A stretch of DNA of 64,000 nucleotides from Brachyspira alvinipulli ATCC 51933 (GCF_000518245.1 NZ_KI912402.1:488544-552543); one strand, 5' to 3'. Positions 17,248 through 28,673 are shown, counted from the first letter of the stretch. Translations and numbers: made by a program. The notes: a model not told the origin generated them from the letters alone.

Positions 17248-18156
17248 ATGATAGATGATCTTATGACTTTAATAATGAAAGGTGTTTCAGGAAATAAAGT
17301 TAAAAAAAATAAATTGTCAGATAAGGAAATAGAGTATATAAAGATACAGGATGAAATAAAAAAATTTTCTAAGAGTAAGTTAAATAGATGTTTAAAAGAT
17401 GCTGAAAAAATAGCAATTAAAGCTGGTAAATTTTCTTTAAAATACTTTGGATGCCCAAAAAAGGTTTCAAAAAAAGGAAAGACAGATTTATTTACAGAAA
17501 TAGATGTTAAAAATGAAGCTATAATAAGAGAATATTTGATGAAAAAATACCCCGATTTTGGATTTTTTGGCGAAGAATCTAATAATCCGGATAATAAAGA
17601 TTTTCTTTGGATAGTAGACCCTATTGATGGAACAAGTAATTTTATACATGGATACCCTTTTTATTGTGTATCAATAGGCTTAGCTTATAAGGGAATACCT
17701 ATAGTTGGTGTTATATATGCCCCTTTAACCGATTCTGTTTATAAAGCACATATAAAATCAAAAGCATATAAGAATAATAATGTAATTAGAGTTAGTAATA
17801 ATAATAAATTAATAGAATCTGTTGTAATAACTGGTTTTTATTATAATGCAAGTGTTGATGATGATTTTTTGCATGACAGGATGATAGATTTTGCTAATAT
17901 GGTTAAAAGAACTTTAGCCTTAAGAAGAGACGGTTCGGCGGCATTAGATATATGTATGGTGGCAGAGGGTGCTGCTGATGGTTTTTTTGAGTATGGATTA
18001 TCTCCTTGGGATGTATGTGCAGGAACTATAATATTAAAGCAAGCTGGTGGAATGGTAAGTAATATAAAAATGAATGAATATAATATCTTTTCAAAAAAAC
18101 AATATATAGCAAGCAATAAAAAAATTCACAAAGAAATGATAAATGTACTTGAATAA
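17248..18156 (+). CDS. suhB: Inositol monophosphatase family protein
   Basis: Mg-dependent phosphatase of the IMPase/SuhB fold. Metal site GEESN, then WIVDPIDGTSNFIHGYPFYCVSIGL, and the C-terminal motif SPWDVCAGTIILKQAGG with the third Asp. There is an N-terminal charged extension of about 45 residues before the usual helix beginning LKDAEKIAIKAG. GGAGG 7 bases before the ATG supports the start and so the extension. Substrate (inositol phosphate, or another sugar phosphate) is not defined; 3'-phosphoadenosine phosphatase is possible but less likely. The symbol names the family. Confidence 0.87.
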   Translation: MIDDLMTLIMKGVSGNKVKKNKLSDKEIEYIKIQDEIKKFSKSKLNRCLKDAEKIAIKAGKFSLKYFGCPKKVSKKGKTDLFTEIDVKNEAIIREYLMKKYPDFGFFGEESNNPDNKDFLWIVDPIDGTSNFIHGYPFYCVSIGLAYKGIPIVGVIYAPLTDSVYKAHIKSKAYKNNNVIRVSNNNKLIESVVITGFYYNASVDDDFLHDRMIDFANMVKRTLALRRDGSAALDICMVAEGAADGFFEYGLSPWDVCAGTIILKQAGGMVSNIKMNEYNIFSKKQYIASNKKIHKEMINVLE

Positions 18157-18183
18157 GTTTGCAATAAATATAAAATATATTAA

Positions 18184-19629
<1,446 letters not shown>

Positions 19630-19639
19630 ATTATTATAT

Positions 19640-19666
19640 TAATAAATAACGATATTATACCGATGA
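19640..19666 (+). promoter_or_regulatory. Possible sigma-28 (FliA) promoter for the chemoreceptor
   Basis: TAAT (19640-19643), 15 bases, ACCGATGA (19659-19666). It resembles the flagellar/chemotaxis consensus TAAA-N15-GCCGATAA, with three mismatches. It sits 35 bases before the receptor ATG. Confidence 0.35.
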
Positions 19667-19700
19667 TTGAAACAGAATATAATTTTTTCAGGTTGCGAAT

Positions 19701-22556
19701 ATGATTTTTAATGTTAATGATAATATATTGAAAAAAAGATTAAAATTTTATATACCAATAGGTTTTCTTATAACCTCAGCAGTTTCAGTAGGTTCATATT
19801 CTCTTTTATTGAAAACAGTTTATCAAATATCTAGTTCTTTAATTGGTTATATATATATATTTATTTTTATGTTAGCTTTAGCAGTTTCAGCAAGTCTTTT
19901 TTTTGATTGTGTTAAAGCAGAAAAAGGTAAATATGTTGCTATAGGAAAAGTATATGTTGTGAAGTCAGGAATTGCTGTAGTTATAGTTGCTATTGTATCA
20001 TATGCTACACATATACTTAATGGAAATGTTACTTTATTTGAGATACTTAATATACGTCTTATAATGGTTATATTTTTAATAACTATAGCTATGTCAGTAT
20101 CTTCTATAATTTTTAATATATTAGTTGGTCCTTTATATAAAAAGACAGGTCAGAAAGAATATTATCTTCCTATGATGTATAATTTCCTACCTATTTCTAT
20201 GGCTACAATGATATTTGTTGTTACTTTAGTTAATGGTATGCATTACAGATCTGAATTGGCTTATGATAAAACTCATGATATTATATTAAAAAAAGAGTAT
20301 GCTAATGATTTTGTTAATAGTTTTTATAATAGTGTTGACAAATATGTTAATGTATCAGAGGATATAGTTTCATATATGAATTTAATATCTGGAAATAGAT
20401 ACGGATTAGATGATTATGTAAATATAGTGTCCAGATATTTAAGTACAAGATATGCTAATGATCATAATATAGTATCTTTTTCTGTATTTTTAAATGATAA
20501 AGAAAATATTAATGTTAATATTGCTGGTGAAAATATGGAAAATGTCTTTTTAAATTGGCAGTATAACATTGATAATTTAATAACAATAATTACTAATTTC
20601 AGACCTAATGTATCTGCTAATAATACTAGTAAATTATTGGCAAATACAAATTCTATTGTAGATATAAATCAAAATAATGAAACATTTTATATACATACAC
20701 CTATTGTATTTAATGGCAACAATGTGGGCTATACAACTTTAGAGGTTAGAAGTTCAGTTTATATGGAGATATTAGATAAGTTTGGAGTGAAAAATAATAT
20801 TAATATTTTTATAGCAGATTCATTATATTCTATTAAACTTTCTAATAATCCTACAGCTATACCAGATATGCAAAGGGAGTTAGATAATAAAGTTTCAGCC
20901 AGTTATTTGAAAGATTCTAAGAATGACAGTTTTATAAATTCTATAAGGACTGTTAAAGTTATTTATCTTAGAGAGTCTAATACTTATGCTATTAAATATT
21001 TATTATTTGACAGTATATATATAATGAATGTTTGGCGTTATGGTGAGGCTTATAAAGAAGACACAATCTTTAGAAATACAGTTGTAAAATCTTCTATCAG
21101 TATTTATTTAGGTTTATTGGCATTTTTATTAGTAATATTACTTTTGATATTGTCGTTAAGAAAGACTTTAGTATTTGCTAAAAATGTTTCAGAATCTTTA
21201 AGTGAAGGTGAAGGAGATTTAACAATAAGACTTCCTGTTATTAGTAATAATGAATCAGGAGAATTAGTACATTCTTTTAATAAGTTTTTAGATAAGGTAA
21301 AAAATATTATAGTAAGTGTAAAAAACAATGCTTACACACTTACAGGTAATATCCAAAACATGCGTGCTTCTATAAGTATAAGCATGAGTGATTTTAATAC
21401 CATATATAAAGAGTTTGAAACAGAATTGCTAAACTCTACAAAAATAGCAGAATCTTCCGCAAATGCTGCTAGAGTAAGTTTTATGCAGCGTACTAGATTT
21501 ACAGCAGTAAATGAGACAGTTCAGCTTCTTTTAGAGAATATTAATGATATTAATAATAAAATGAAGCTTCAATCAGAAGCTGTAACTAGAACTAGTTCTT
21601 CTGTACAGCAAATGATGGCAAATATAGTAACAGTAAGCCATGGAGCAAATAAAGCGAATGATTATGCTAAGATTCTTTATACAGAAGCTCAAGATGGAAG
21701 TAATATAGGTGAATCAGTAGTAGATTCTATACAAAGTATTAAAGAGTATTCTAAACAGATAACAAATATCACTCAGGTAATACATAATATAGCTGAGCAG
21801 ACAAATCTATTAGCGATGAATGCCGCTATAGAGGCAGCACATGCTGGGGAACATGGTAGAGGATTTACAGTAGTAGCAGATAAGATTAGAAAGTTAGCAG
21901 AAGATACAGGAGAGAACTCTAAAATAATTAATGAAATCATAGAAGAAACAACACAGGCAATAGATCATACAGTATCTTTAGCGTTTAAGAGTTCAGAGTC
22001 TATGGAGAAGATACTAGAAGGTTCTAATACACTTGCAGAACTTATTTCTACAATATCTGGAGCTAATGATGAGCTTGATATAGGTAGAAGAGAAATATTG
22101 ATGAATATTAGTAATTTGAATAATATTACAGAGGATGTACAAGAGCTTTCTTTGAAACAAATGCAGATGAGTTCAGCAGTTAGTCAGAATATATCTAGTG
22201 TAGATAAATTAGCAGAAGATGTAGTTAATGTAGTAAATTCTACAGAGGCAGACATGAAAGAATTAGTTAGTTCTATAGAGAATGTGTCTAATCTTTCTAA
22301 TACCAGCAGCAATAATATGGAGACGATGGATAAGAGGATTAAGGAATTACAATATATCTTCTTACAGTTATATAAATTAGTAATATCCTTTAAGACAGAG
22401 AAAACAGAGGAAGAACTTGCAAAAGAGAAAGCTAAAAATGCTGTAGTAGATAAGGTTAAATTAAGATTAGAACGTAAGGCAGAAAAATTGAGACTTAAAG
22501 AAGAGAAGAGAAGATTAAAAGAATTGAAAAAAGAATCTATCAAAGAAAGAAAATAA
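19701..22556 (+). CDS. Methyl-accepting chemotaxis protein with multi-TM N-terminus
   Basis: Chemoreceptor of 951 residues. Five or six hydrophobic segments occupy about 14-180, unlike the usual single first helix. A non-cytoplasmic sensing region of about 270 residues (185-455) follows, then a TM helix (about 462-485, with [20 protein letters not shown]) and a HAMP-like stretch (to about 540). The signalling coiled coil has the hairpin tip [30 protein letters not shown] near 706-735. The usual Arg of AARAGE is His here. The tail (905-951) is a very basic Lys/Glu/Arg helix without a CheR pentapeptide. Ligand unknown. Confidence 0.93.
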   Translation: MIFNVNDNILKKRLKFYIPIGFLITSAVSVGSYSLLLKTVYQISSSLIGYIYIFIFMLALAVSASLFFDCVKAEKGKYVAIGKVYVVKSGIAVVIVAIVSYATHILNGNVTLFEILNIRLIMVIFLITIAMSVSSIIFNILVGPLYKKTGQKEYYLPMMYNFLPISMATMIFVVTLVNGMHYRSELAYDKTHDIILKKEYANDFVNSFYNSVDKYVNVSEDIVSYMNLISGNRYGLDDYVNIVSRYLSTRYANDHNIVSFSVFLNDKENINVNIAGENMENVFLNWQYNIDNLITIITNFRPNVSANNTSKLLANTNSIVDINQNNETFYIHTPIVFNGNNVGYTTLEVRSSVYMEILDKFGVKNNINIFIADSLYSIKLSNNPTAIPDMQRELDNKVSASYLKDSKNDSFINSIRTVKVIYLRESNTYAIKYLLFDSIYIMNVWRYGEAYKEDTIFRNTVVKSSISIYLGLLAFLLVILLLILSLRKTLVFAKNVSESLSEGEGDLTIRLPVISNNESGELVHSFNKFLDKVKNIIVSVKNNAYTLTGNIQNMRASISISMSDFNTIYKEFETELLNSTKIAESSANAARVSFMQRTRFTAVNETVQLLLENINDINNKMKLQSEAVTRTSSSVQQMMANIVTVSHGANKANDYAKILYTEAQDGSNIGESVVDSIQSIKEYSKQITNITQVIHNIAEQTNLLAMNAAIEAAHAGEHGRGFTVVADKIRKLAEDTGENSKIINEIIEETTQAIDHTVSLAFKSSESMEKILEGSNTLAELISTISGANDELDIGRREILMNISNLNNITEDVQELSLKQMQMSSAVSQNISSVDKLAEDVVNVVNSTEADMKELVSSIENVSNLSNTSSNNMETMDKRIKELQYIFLQLYKLVISFKTEKTEEELAKEKAKNAVVDKVKLRLERKAEKLRLKEEKRRLKELKKESIKERK

Positions 22557-22580
22557 TATTTATAAAAATTAGTTTTTATT

Positions 22581-23792
22581 ATGAGAAGAGTTTATATTTT
22601 TATTTTTATATTTGAGGTATTGCTTTTTAGTATTTCATATTCTAATATTAGTCATAAATTTTTTTGGAATTTAGAGAAGGGTAAGAGAATAGAATCAGTA
22701 AAAACTGCTGATGTTGAATATTATGAGAATGGTATACTAAAGAGGACATATAAAGAAAGAAATATTATAGATTTAACTGTTATTGCAATTGCTCCTAACG
22801 GCGGATATAGGATGAGCGGAGTATTCAAGATATTTAGGATGATGGAAGGTGATAAAGTTTTTCATTTTGATGAAGAATACACAAGCGATTTTATAATACA
22901 TACTAATGGAAAATTTGAAGTTCCTTCTCATTATTTTATGCCTAATGTAAGACATGTACCTACATTTCCTGATAATGAAGTTAAACTTACAGAATCTTGG
23001 AATAGAGAATCTATTGAAATTATAAAAGTAAACAATGCTCCTAATTTGACAATGGCATTATCAGCTGATTATTTATTTACTAATATAGAAACTAATGATG
23101 ACGGCAGTAAGAATGCTGTTATACAATATCATATTATGACAGATAAAGATTTATATCAAGCAGGACTTTCAAGAAAAGGCTATCCTGAAAGAATATACGG
23201 ATTTAATTATGGTACTTTTCTTTGGGACATGGAAAAAAATATTCCAGTATCTCAGCAGGAAAGATATCAAATATTATTCGGTTATGGAAGGGAATTGTCT
23301 TATGCTAGTTTACAGTACAAAATGAATATTATAAGTACATATAAAATTTATGATACAATTACAAAAGAAGAAGAAGATTATAACAGAAAAAAATTAGAAG
23401 ATAATCTTAATAATGATGATGATGTTACAATAGATACTGTACCTGAAGGATTAGTATTAAGACTTGGAGAGATACTTTTTGATACAGATTCTTATAATCT
23501 AAAACCAGATGCTAAAAATACAATAGACAATATTATCAAGGCAATTAAGGAAACTTATCCTGACAGAGAAATTATAGTAGAAGGTCATACTGATAATACA
23601 GGCAGAAAAGAATATAATCAGGAATTATCAGAGAAGAGAGCAAAAACTGTAGCAGATTACATCTTGCCTAATCTTGATCATGATAAATTATCTTATAAAG
23701 GTCTTGCTGATGATGAGCCTATAGCTTCTAATGATACTCCAGACGGAAGAAGAAAAAATAGAAGAGTAGATATTATAATTAAGTTAAGATAA
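22581..23792 (+). CDS. Exported OmpA/MotB-domain protein
   Basis: 403-residue protein with an N-terminal signal segment (about 3-22). A central region of about 250 residues, mostly beta by composition, is not recognised. The C-terminal OmpA-like peptidoglycan-binding domain (about 285-403) begins LRLGEILFDTDSYNLKPDA and contains IIVEGHTDNTGRKEYNQELS and GRRKNRRVDI. It probably tethers the outer membrane or periplasm to the cell wall. It starts 24 bases after the chemoreceptor and probably shares its transcript. Confidence 0.88.
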   Translation: MRRVYIFIFIFEVLLFSISYSNISHKFFWNLEKGKRIESVKTADVEYYENGILKRTYKERNIIDLTVIAIAPNGGYRMSGVFKIFRMMEGDKVFHFDEEYTSDFIIHTNGKFEVPSHYFMPNVRHVPTFPDNEVKLTESWNRESIEIIKVNNAPNLTMALSADYLFTNIETNDDGSKNAVIQYHIMTDKDLYQAGLSRKGYPERIYGFNYGTFLWDMEKNIPVSQQERYQILFGYGRELSYASLQYKMNIISTYKIYDTITKEEEDYNRKKLEDNLNNDDDVTIDTVPEGLVLRLGEILFDTDSYNLKPDAKNTIDNIIKAIKETYPDREIIVEGHTDNTGRKEYNQELSEKRAKTVADYILPNLDHDKLSYKGLADDEPIASNDTPDGRRKNRRVDIIIKLR

Positions 23793-23817
23793 TTTATGAT
23801 TTACATCATGATAAATT
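23791..23817 (+). terminator. Weak stem-loop after the OmpA-domain gene
   Basis: AATTTAT pairs with ATAAATT, with an inner ATGAT/ATCAT helix and a bulge. No long T-run follows, so termination is doubtful. Confidence 0.3.
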
Positions 23818-23851
23818 CACCTATTTCATTTATTTCAAAATTAAAAAATTA

Positions 23852-23879
23852 TTGATAAAATATAGTTTTATAATATAAT
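23852..23879 (+). promoter_or_regulatory. Promoter of the obg-radical SAM fusion gene
   Basis: TTGATA (23852-23857), 16 bases, TATAAT (23874-23879), 54 bases before the ATG at 23933. AAGGT is the ribosome binding site. Confidence 0.65.
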
Positions 23880-23932
23880 AAATAATTCTTATGCAATACA
23901 AAATAATAAAATAAATTCAAGGTAATAATAAA

Positions 23933-25975
23933 ATGGATCAATTTATAGATGTAGTAAGTTTTGAGATAGAAGCAGGACATGGAGGAGCTGGCAGCGTAAG
24001 TTTCAGAAGAGAAGCACATGTACCTATGGGAGGCCCTGACGGCGGAAATGGGGGCGATGGTGGAGATGTTATTGTAAGAGTAGATGCTAGAATAAATAGT
24101 TTCGGTAAGATAAAAAGCAGAAAAAGATTCAGAGCAAGAGACGGAGAACCTGGAAGAGCTAGATTAAGTGATGGAAAGAGAGGAGATGATGTTGTTATAA
24201 GAGTTCCTATTGGCACAGTAATTTATAATGAAGATACAGAAAATATACTAGCAGATTTGCTTGAGGACGGACAAAGCTATACTGTTGCTAGAGGAGGAAA
24301 AGGCGGAAAAGGCAATAAATTCTATGCTACAGCTACAAATCAGGCACCAGACTATGCACAGCATGGCTTAGAAGGCGAGAAATTAAATATAAGACTTGAA
24401 GTTAAACTTATAGCAGATATTGGGCTTGTAGGTATGCCTAATGCTGGTAAATCAAGTTTGCTTGCAAGACTTACAAGAGCTAATCCAAAAATTGCATCAT
24501 ATCCATTCACTACATTAACTCCAAATTTGGGTGTTTGTTATTTAGATTATGAAAGAAGTTTTGTTATTGCCGATATACCGGGAATTATAGAAGGTGCAAG
24601 CGAAGGTGCAGGACTTGGTCTTACTTTTTTAAGACATATTGAAAGAACTGGAGCATTATGCTTTGTTATAGATTTAACCGATAAAGATGTTGTAGATACT
24701 TATAAAAAACTTAGAAATGAATTAAAGCAATATAGTAAAGAATTGATAAAGAAAAAATCTATAATAGTATTAAATAAAACTGACATGCTTGAAAAAGATG
24801 AGATAAAAGAAAAAGTAAAAGCTATAGAAAAGGCGGTAAAAAAAGAATATAAAAACAATAAAGAAACACATTATGAAGAACCTGAAATATTTGCTTTATC
24901 AGTATTCAGTTTAGACGGTGAATTATTAGATGATGTAATAAATGCATTTTATAAAGCAAATGAAGAAAGATATGATAATACTAAAAAAGAAACTAGAGAA
25001 CCTCTTTTACTTAATCAAAATAAAAATAAATCAAAATTAAAGACTAAAAGAGTATTCGGGCCAGTAGTATCTAAAAGACTTGGCAATTCTTTGGGTATAG
25101 ATGTTATACCTCATAAGACTTGCAGTTATAATTGTATATATTGTCAATTGGGTTCTGAAGAAAATACGAAGACTAATCTTGCAAGTTATTATTCAGTTGA
25201 TGAAATAATATATGAATTAAAAGAAGCTTTGCTTAATAATAAAAATATTGATTATATAACTTTTGCTGGTTCCGGCGAGCCTACATTATATAAAGATTTA
25301 AAAAAGTTAATTTATGAAATTAAACAAATAACAGATATTCCAGTATGTATTATTACAAATGGTTCTCTTTTATATAAACAAGAAATGCGTTCCGATTTGC
25401 TTATGGCAGATTTGGTTATACCTTCACTTGATGCTGGAAATATTGATACTTTTAAACTAATAGATCAGCCTAATAAAGAAATAGATTTTGATAAAATGGT
25501 TAATGGCCTTATAGAGTTTAGGAGAGTTTTTAAAGGTGAGTATTGGCTTGAAGTATTTTTACTTAAGGGCATCAATGACAGCGAAGAAGAACTTGATGAT
25601 ATAATAAAAATGGTAAATAAAATAAAGCCTGATAAGGTACAGCTTGTTACAGCTACTAGAAGAACAGCTAATGAAAATGCTAAAGCATTGAGCGATGAAG
25701 AAATGGAAAATGCTAAAAAATATTTTAATGCTCATTGTGATATTGAAATAGATGTTCCTAGTGTATCTGATAAGGCGAAAGGAAATACTAAAAAAATTAC
25801 TGAAGAAGATATAGTAAATTTCTTGATAAGACAGCCTGATACAGTTCATATGATAGCTATAAGTTTTAATGAAGATGAAAGTAGAGTTTCTGAATTATTA
25901 AAAAAATTAGTTGAAAACGGAAAGGTTAGGGAAGAAATAGTTAATGGCGTATTATCTTATGCTGTTAATATTTAA
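23933..25975 (+). CDS. obg: Fusion protein: Obg GTPase (N) plus radical SAM enzyme (C)
   Basis: One uninterrupted 680-codon frame holds two complete proteins. Residues 1-158 are the Gly-rich Obg fold (GGPDGGNGGDGGD, GGKGGKGN). Residues 159-345 are the G domain: GMPNAGKSS (167-175), SYPFTTLTPNLG, DIPGIIEGASEGAGLG, NKTD (281-284). A Lys-rich linker (350-371) replaces the optional Obg C-terminal domain. From about 372, VFGPVVSKRLGNSLGIDVIP and CSYNCIYC (Cys 397, 401, 404) start a radical SAM domain like COG0731 (TYW1-like, tRNA-wyosine-related). FAGSGEPTLY follows, and a C-terminal helical/winged-helix-like part (about 615-680). No stop, ATG or ribosome binding site lies at the junction. Obg acts in ribosome assembly; the radical SAM substrate is unknown. 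Confidence 0.93.
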   Translation: MDQFIDVVSFEIEAGHGGAGSVSFRREAHVPMGGPDGGNGGDGGDVIVRVDARINSFGKIKSRKRFRARDGEPGRARLSDGKRGDDVVIRVPIGTVIYNEDTENILADLLEDGQSYTVARGGKGGKGNKFYATATNQAPDYAQHGLEGEKLNIRLEVKLIADIGLVGMPNAGKSSLLARLTRANPKIASYPFTTLTPNLGVCYLDYERSFVIADIPGIIEGASEGAGLGLTFLRHIERTGALCFVIDLTDKDVVDTYKKLRNELKQYSKELIKKKSIIVLNKTDMLEKDEIKEKVKAIEKAVKKEYKNNKETHYEEPEIFALSVFSLDGELLDDVINAFYKANEERYDNTKKETREPLLLNQNKNKSKLKTKRVFGPVVSKRLGNSLGIDVIPHKTCSYNCIYCQLGSEENTKTNLASYYSVDEIIYELKEALLNNKNIDYITFAGSGEPTLYKDLKKLIYEIKQITDIPVCIITNGSLLYKQEMRSDLLMADLVIPSLDAGNIDTFKLIDQPNKEIDFDKMVNGLIEFRRVFKGEYWLEVFLLKGINDSEEELDDIIKMVNKIKPDKVQLVTATRRTANENAKALSDEEMENAKKYFNAHCDIEIDVPSVSDKAKGNTKKITEEDIVNFLIRQPDTVHMIAISFNEDESRVSELLKKLVENGKVREEIVNGVLSYAVNI

Positions 25976-25991
25976 TTTGTAAAAATACTTT

Positions 25992-26020
25992 TTGACAAAA
26001 TTATTTATTTTTATTATAAT
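25992..26020 (+). promoter_or_regulatory. Perfect-consensus sigma-70 promoter for the flavodoxin gene
   Basis: TTGACA (25992-25997), exactly 17 bases, TATAAT (26015-26020). It lies 38 bases before the ATG and 17 bases after the fusion gene stop, so the flavodoxin gene is a separate, probably strongly expressed unit. Confidence 0.88.
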
Positions 26021-26058
26021 TTTAAATTATACTATTAAATTTTTATAGGATTATTTTT

Positions 26059-26616
26059 ATGTCAAACAAAATTGCAGTACTTTATAAAAGCAAATATGGA
26101 ACTACAAGAACTTATGCTAAATGGATAGCCGATAAACTTCATGGTGATCTTTATGGAATTGATAATGTAACTTTTCAAAATTTAGATACTTATGATTTTA
26201 TAGTTTTTGCTGGCGCCTTATATGCTGGTAAGCTTTCATCAGCTAAAGGCATAAAGAAATTCTATAAAAAATTAAAGGGCAGAAAAAATTTATATTGTGT
26301 TATAGTAGGTCTTGGAGATACTGCAGATAAAGAATTATATAATAATTATGTTAATAAAAATTTCAATTCAGATGAAAAAGAAAATATGAAATTCTATTTT
26401 TTAAGAGGATGCATAGATTTTGATAAATTGAAACTTCATCATGCTTTGATGATGCTTATGCTTAAAAGAATAATATCTGCTAAAACAGTTAAAACAGAAG
26501 ATGAAAAAGCATTATTAGAAAATTATGGTAAGAAAATAGATTTTACTAATAAAACTTCTGTTGAAGAAATAGTTTTAGATATAAAAAACAAAAATAAAGA
26601 ACTTCAAAATAAATAA
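26059..26616 (+). CDS. Flavodoxin-domain protein (HemG-like)
   Basis: Small cytosolic FMN protein of 185 residues. VLYKSKYGTTRTYAKWIA near the N-terminus is the FMN phosphate loop (T/S-x-T/G-x-T type). IVFAGALYAGKLSSAKGIKKF and VIVGLGDTADKE are the other flavin-contact loops. The arrangement resembles HemG-type flavodoxins (protoporphyrinogen oxidase), but no haem genes are near, so the redox partner is unknown. The last 50 residues are a charged helical tail outside the core fold. Confidence 0.85.
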   Translation: MSNKIAVLYKSKYGTTRTYAKWIADKLHGDLYGIDNVTFQNLDTYDFIVFAGALYAGKLSSAKGIKKFYKKLKGRKNLYCVIVGLGDTADKELYNNYVNKNFNSDEKENMKFYFLRGCIDFDKLKLHHALMMLMLKRIISAKTVKTEDEKALLENYGKKIDFTNKTSVEEIVLDIKNKNKELQNK

Positions 26617-26715
26617 TATTTTTATTTAAATCTAATTAAATTTTTTAATGAAATATTTTCAATAATTATTTTTATATATGAATATTAATCTGACATAAAT
26701 AATTAAATTCTTTTA

Positions 26716-26752
26716 TTTAAAATAATTAATGTTTTATATTAATTATTTTAAA
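26716..26752. repeat. Perfect 15-bp A/T-only inverted repeat in a 415-base gap
   Basis: The arm at 26716-26730 is exactly complementary to 26738-26752 with a 7-base loop. It may end the flavodoxin transcript or be a protein site. The rest of 26617-26930 is very AT-rich without a credible gene. Confidence 0.5.
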
Positions 26753-26937
26753 CAAATCATATCAAATATTAGAATTTTTAACATATATATTATTGTTCAA
26801 TGTAATTATAATGTAAAAATACTTATAGAAAATTAAATATTTATATAATTTTACAATACATTTAATACAAATATATATGAAATTGTAAATTTTTTTAAAA
26901 AAAGGAACTATATATACGCATTTTTTATAAAAAACGC

Positions 26938-26965
26938 TTGTATTTATTCTCGTATTTGTTATATT
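26938..26965 (+). promoter_or_regulatory. Promoter of the phytoene-desaturase-like gene
   Basis: TTGTAT (26938-26943), 16 bases, TATATT (26960-26965). The -35 box overlaps an AAAACGCTT motif (26931-26939) that recurs at 26987-26995 in the untranslated leader. Confidence 0.55.
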
Positions 26966-26990
26966 ATATATAAGCAAAAACAAATAAAAA

Positions 26991-27009
26991 CGCTTATGAA
27001 ATATAAGCG
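26991..27009. promoter_or_regulatory. Inverted repeat CGCTTAT-N5-ATAAGCG in the 5' leader
   Basis: Seven-base arms at 26991-26997 and 27003-27009 are exact complements, just upstream of the ribosome binding site. It could be an operator or an mRNA hairpin that gates translation. Confidence 0.5.
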
Positions 27010-27031
27010 ATTTATTAAAGGGGATATAAAT

Positions 27032-28663
27032 ATGACTAATAATAATAAATATGATATAGTAATAATAGGTTCAGGATTAGGGGGATTAACTTCAGGAGCT
27101 TACTTGGCAAAAAAGGGAAAAAAAGTATTGGTTTTAGAAAGCCATAATATAGTTGGCGGATGTGCTACAGTATATAAAAGAAAAAATGTTAAATTTGAAG
27201 TTGGATTACATGAGATGGATATGGCTAAAAAAAGCAGAGATGGAAAGTATCCTATATTAAAACAATTAGGTATTTATGACAGAGTTGATTTTGTTAAATT
27301 GCCTCAAACTTGGAGAATAAAAACAGAAGCTACAGATTTAGTTATACCTGAAGGTTATGAGAATATTATGAATACGTTAGAAAAAGAATTCCCAGAAGAG
27401 AAGGGCGGTATAAAAAAATATTTCGGCGGACTTTCAAGAATAATGTATATGATAAGAAGACTTCCTTATGACTTAAAGTTTTTTGATTTCTTTTTCTATC
27501 CTATAACAACATTCCCAATGAATTTATACCATTTATTTACACAAAAGAAACTTGGAAATGTTTTAGATTCAATAATAAAAAGTGATAAGTTAAAGAGAAT
27601 ATTAAATATCAATATAACTTATTATCATGATAACCCTTATGAATTTACTTGGTATTATCATGCTTGTGCTCAAGGCGGATACTATAACCAAGCTTGTTTT
27701 ATCAAAGGAGGAAGTCAGAAATTATCTGATGCTTTAGCTGATATAATAAGAGAAAATGGAGGAGAGGTTAGAGTTTCTTCAGAAGTGAAAAAAATAAATG
27801 TAAAAGGAAATATTGCTGAGGGAGTAACTTATTTTGATAAAAGAGCAAAAGAAGAAGTTACAGTTAATGCTGATTATGTAATAGCTAATGCTGCACCTAA
27901 GGTTGTATATGATGAGCTTCTTCCAAAAGAATATGAGGATAAGAGAATAAATAAACTTAAAAACTCAGTTTCCTTATATACAGTTTACATAATATTTAAG
28001 AAGAAATTTACAGAGCTTTATCCTAATAATGCATACTCTACTTTTATAAGTACAGAAAAAATCTTGAATACACCATTTAAAGAAGATGCTAAGGGACAAA
28101 GAAATATACCTGTAGGGGATAGAAACTTTGTATTTGTTGATTATTCTACAATTGACAGCGGACTTGTAGAAGAAGGTGATGAACGTTCATTTGCTGTATT
28201 GACAGGTCCTTCATATTTAGATGAGTGGAAAGATTTAAGCGATGAAGAATATAAAGCTAAAAAGAAAGAGTTAGCAGAGAAATTGATAGACAGAGCAGAA
28301 CAGCATTATCCTGGATTTAGAGACAATATTGAATATTATGAAGTTGCTACACCAAAAACAATAAAGAGATATATTAAAACTCCTGAAGGTACAGCTTACG
28401 GATTTGTTCAAGATGCTTATTTGAAGAAGAGCCGTTCTGTAAGAGTATCTCCTACAGTTAAGAATCTTCATTTTGCTAGTGCTTGGGGATTCCCTGGCGG
28501 AGGATTTACAGGAGCTATAATGAGCGGATATTTGGCAGCAAGAAATATATTATTCCCTATAAAGCCTTATATAGCATTGAGAATACTGCTTTGTGCTGCT
28601 TTTGGAACTGCTGTAGGTACTGCTCATCATTGGATTCCTGCTTTGATGAACTTGTTTAAGTAA
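27032..28663 (+). CDS. FAD-dependent oxidoreductase, phytoene desaturase / retinol saturase-like
   Basis: Flavoprotein of the CrtI/phytoene-desaturase-related amine-oxidase superfamily, 543 residues. The dinucleotide site IVIIGSGLGGLTSGAYLAKKG is at the N-terminus, followed by VLESHNIVGGCATVYKR. A C-terminal FAD contact is WGFPGGGFTGAIMSGYLAARN. A hydrophobic tail (about 515-535) suggests membrane association. I start at ATG 27032 because AAAGGGGAT sits 7 bases upstream; an in-frame ATG at 26996 lies inside the CGCTTAT palindrome with no ribosome binding site. Substrate unknown; no carotenoid genes are nearby, so carotenoid desaturation is not assumed. Confidence 0.85.
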   Translation: MTNNNKYDIVIIGSGLGGLTSGAYLAKKGKKVLVLESHNIVGGCATVYKRKNVKFEVGLHEMDMAKKSRDGKYPILKQLGIYDRVDFVKLPQTWRIKTEATDLVIPEGYENIMNTLEKEFPEEKGGIKKYFGGLSRIMYMIRRLPYDLKFFDFFFYPITTFPMNLYHLFTQKKLGNVLDSIIKSDKLKRILNINITYYHDNPYEFTWYYHACAQGGYYNQACFIKGGSQKLSDALADIIRENGGEVRVSSEVKKINVKGNIAEGVTYFDKRAKEEVTVNADYVIANAAPKVVYDELLPKEYEDKRINKLKNSVSLYTVYIIFKKKFTELYPNNAYSTFISTEKILNTPFKEDAKGQRNIPVGDRNFVFVDYSTIDSGLVEEGDERSFAVLTGPSYLDEWKDLSDEEYKAKKKELAEKLIDRAEQHYPGFRDNIEYYEVATPKTIKRYIKTPEGTAYGFVQDAYLKKSRSVRVSPTVKNLHFASAWGFPGGGFTGAIMSGYLAARNILFPIKPYIALRILLCAAFGTAVGTAHHWIPALMNLFK

Positions 28664-28673
28664 TAAATAATGC

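Noticed and set aside
25000-25060. Reading the Obg-radical SAM protein as two separate genes.
   Set aside because: There is no stop codon, no ATG/GTG/TTG with a ribosome binding site and no frame change at the junction.
26762-26983. 73-aa minus-strand ORF in the gap before the flavoprotein gene.
   Set aside because: Low-complexity Ile/Tyr/Lys sequence typical of random AT-rich DNA, overlapping a promoter on the plus strand.
26996-27031. Longer start of the flavoprotein gene at ATG 26996.
   Set aside because: It lies within an inverted repeat without a ribosome binding site, and the family begins near residue 13 of this frame, where AAAGGGGAT supports ATG 27032.
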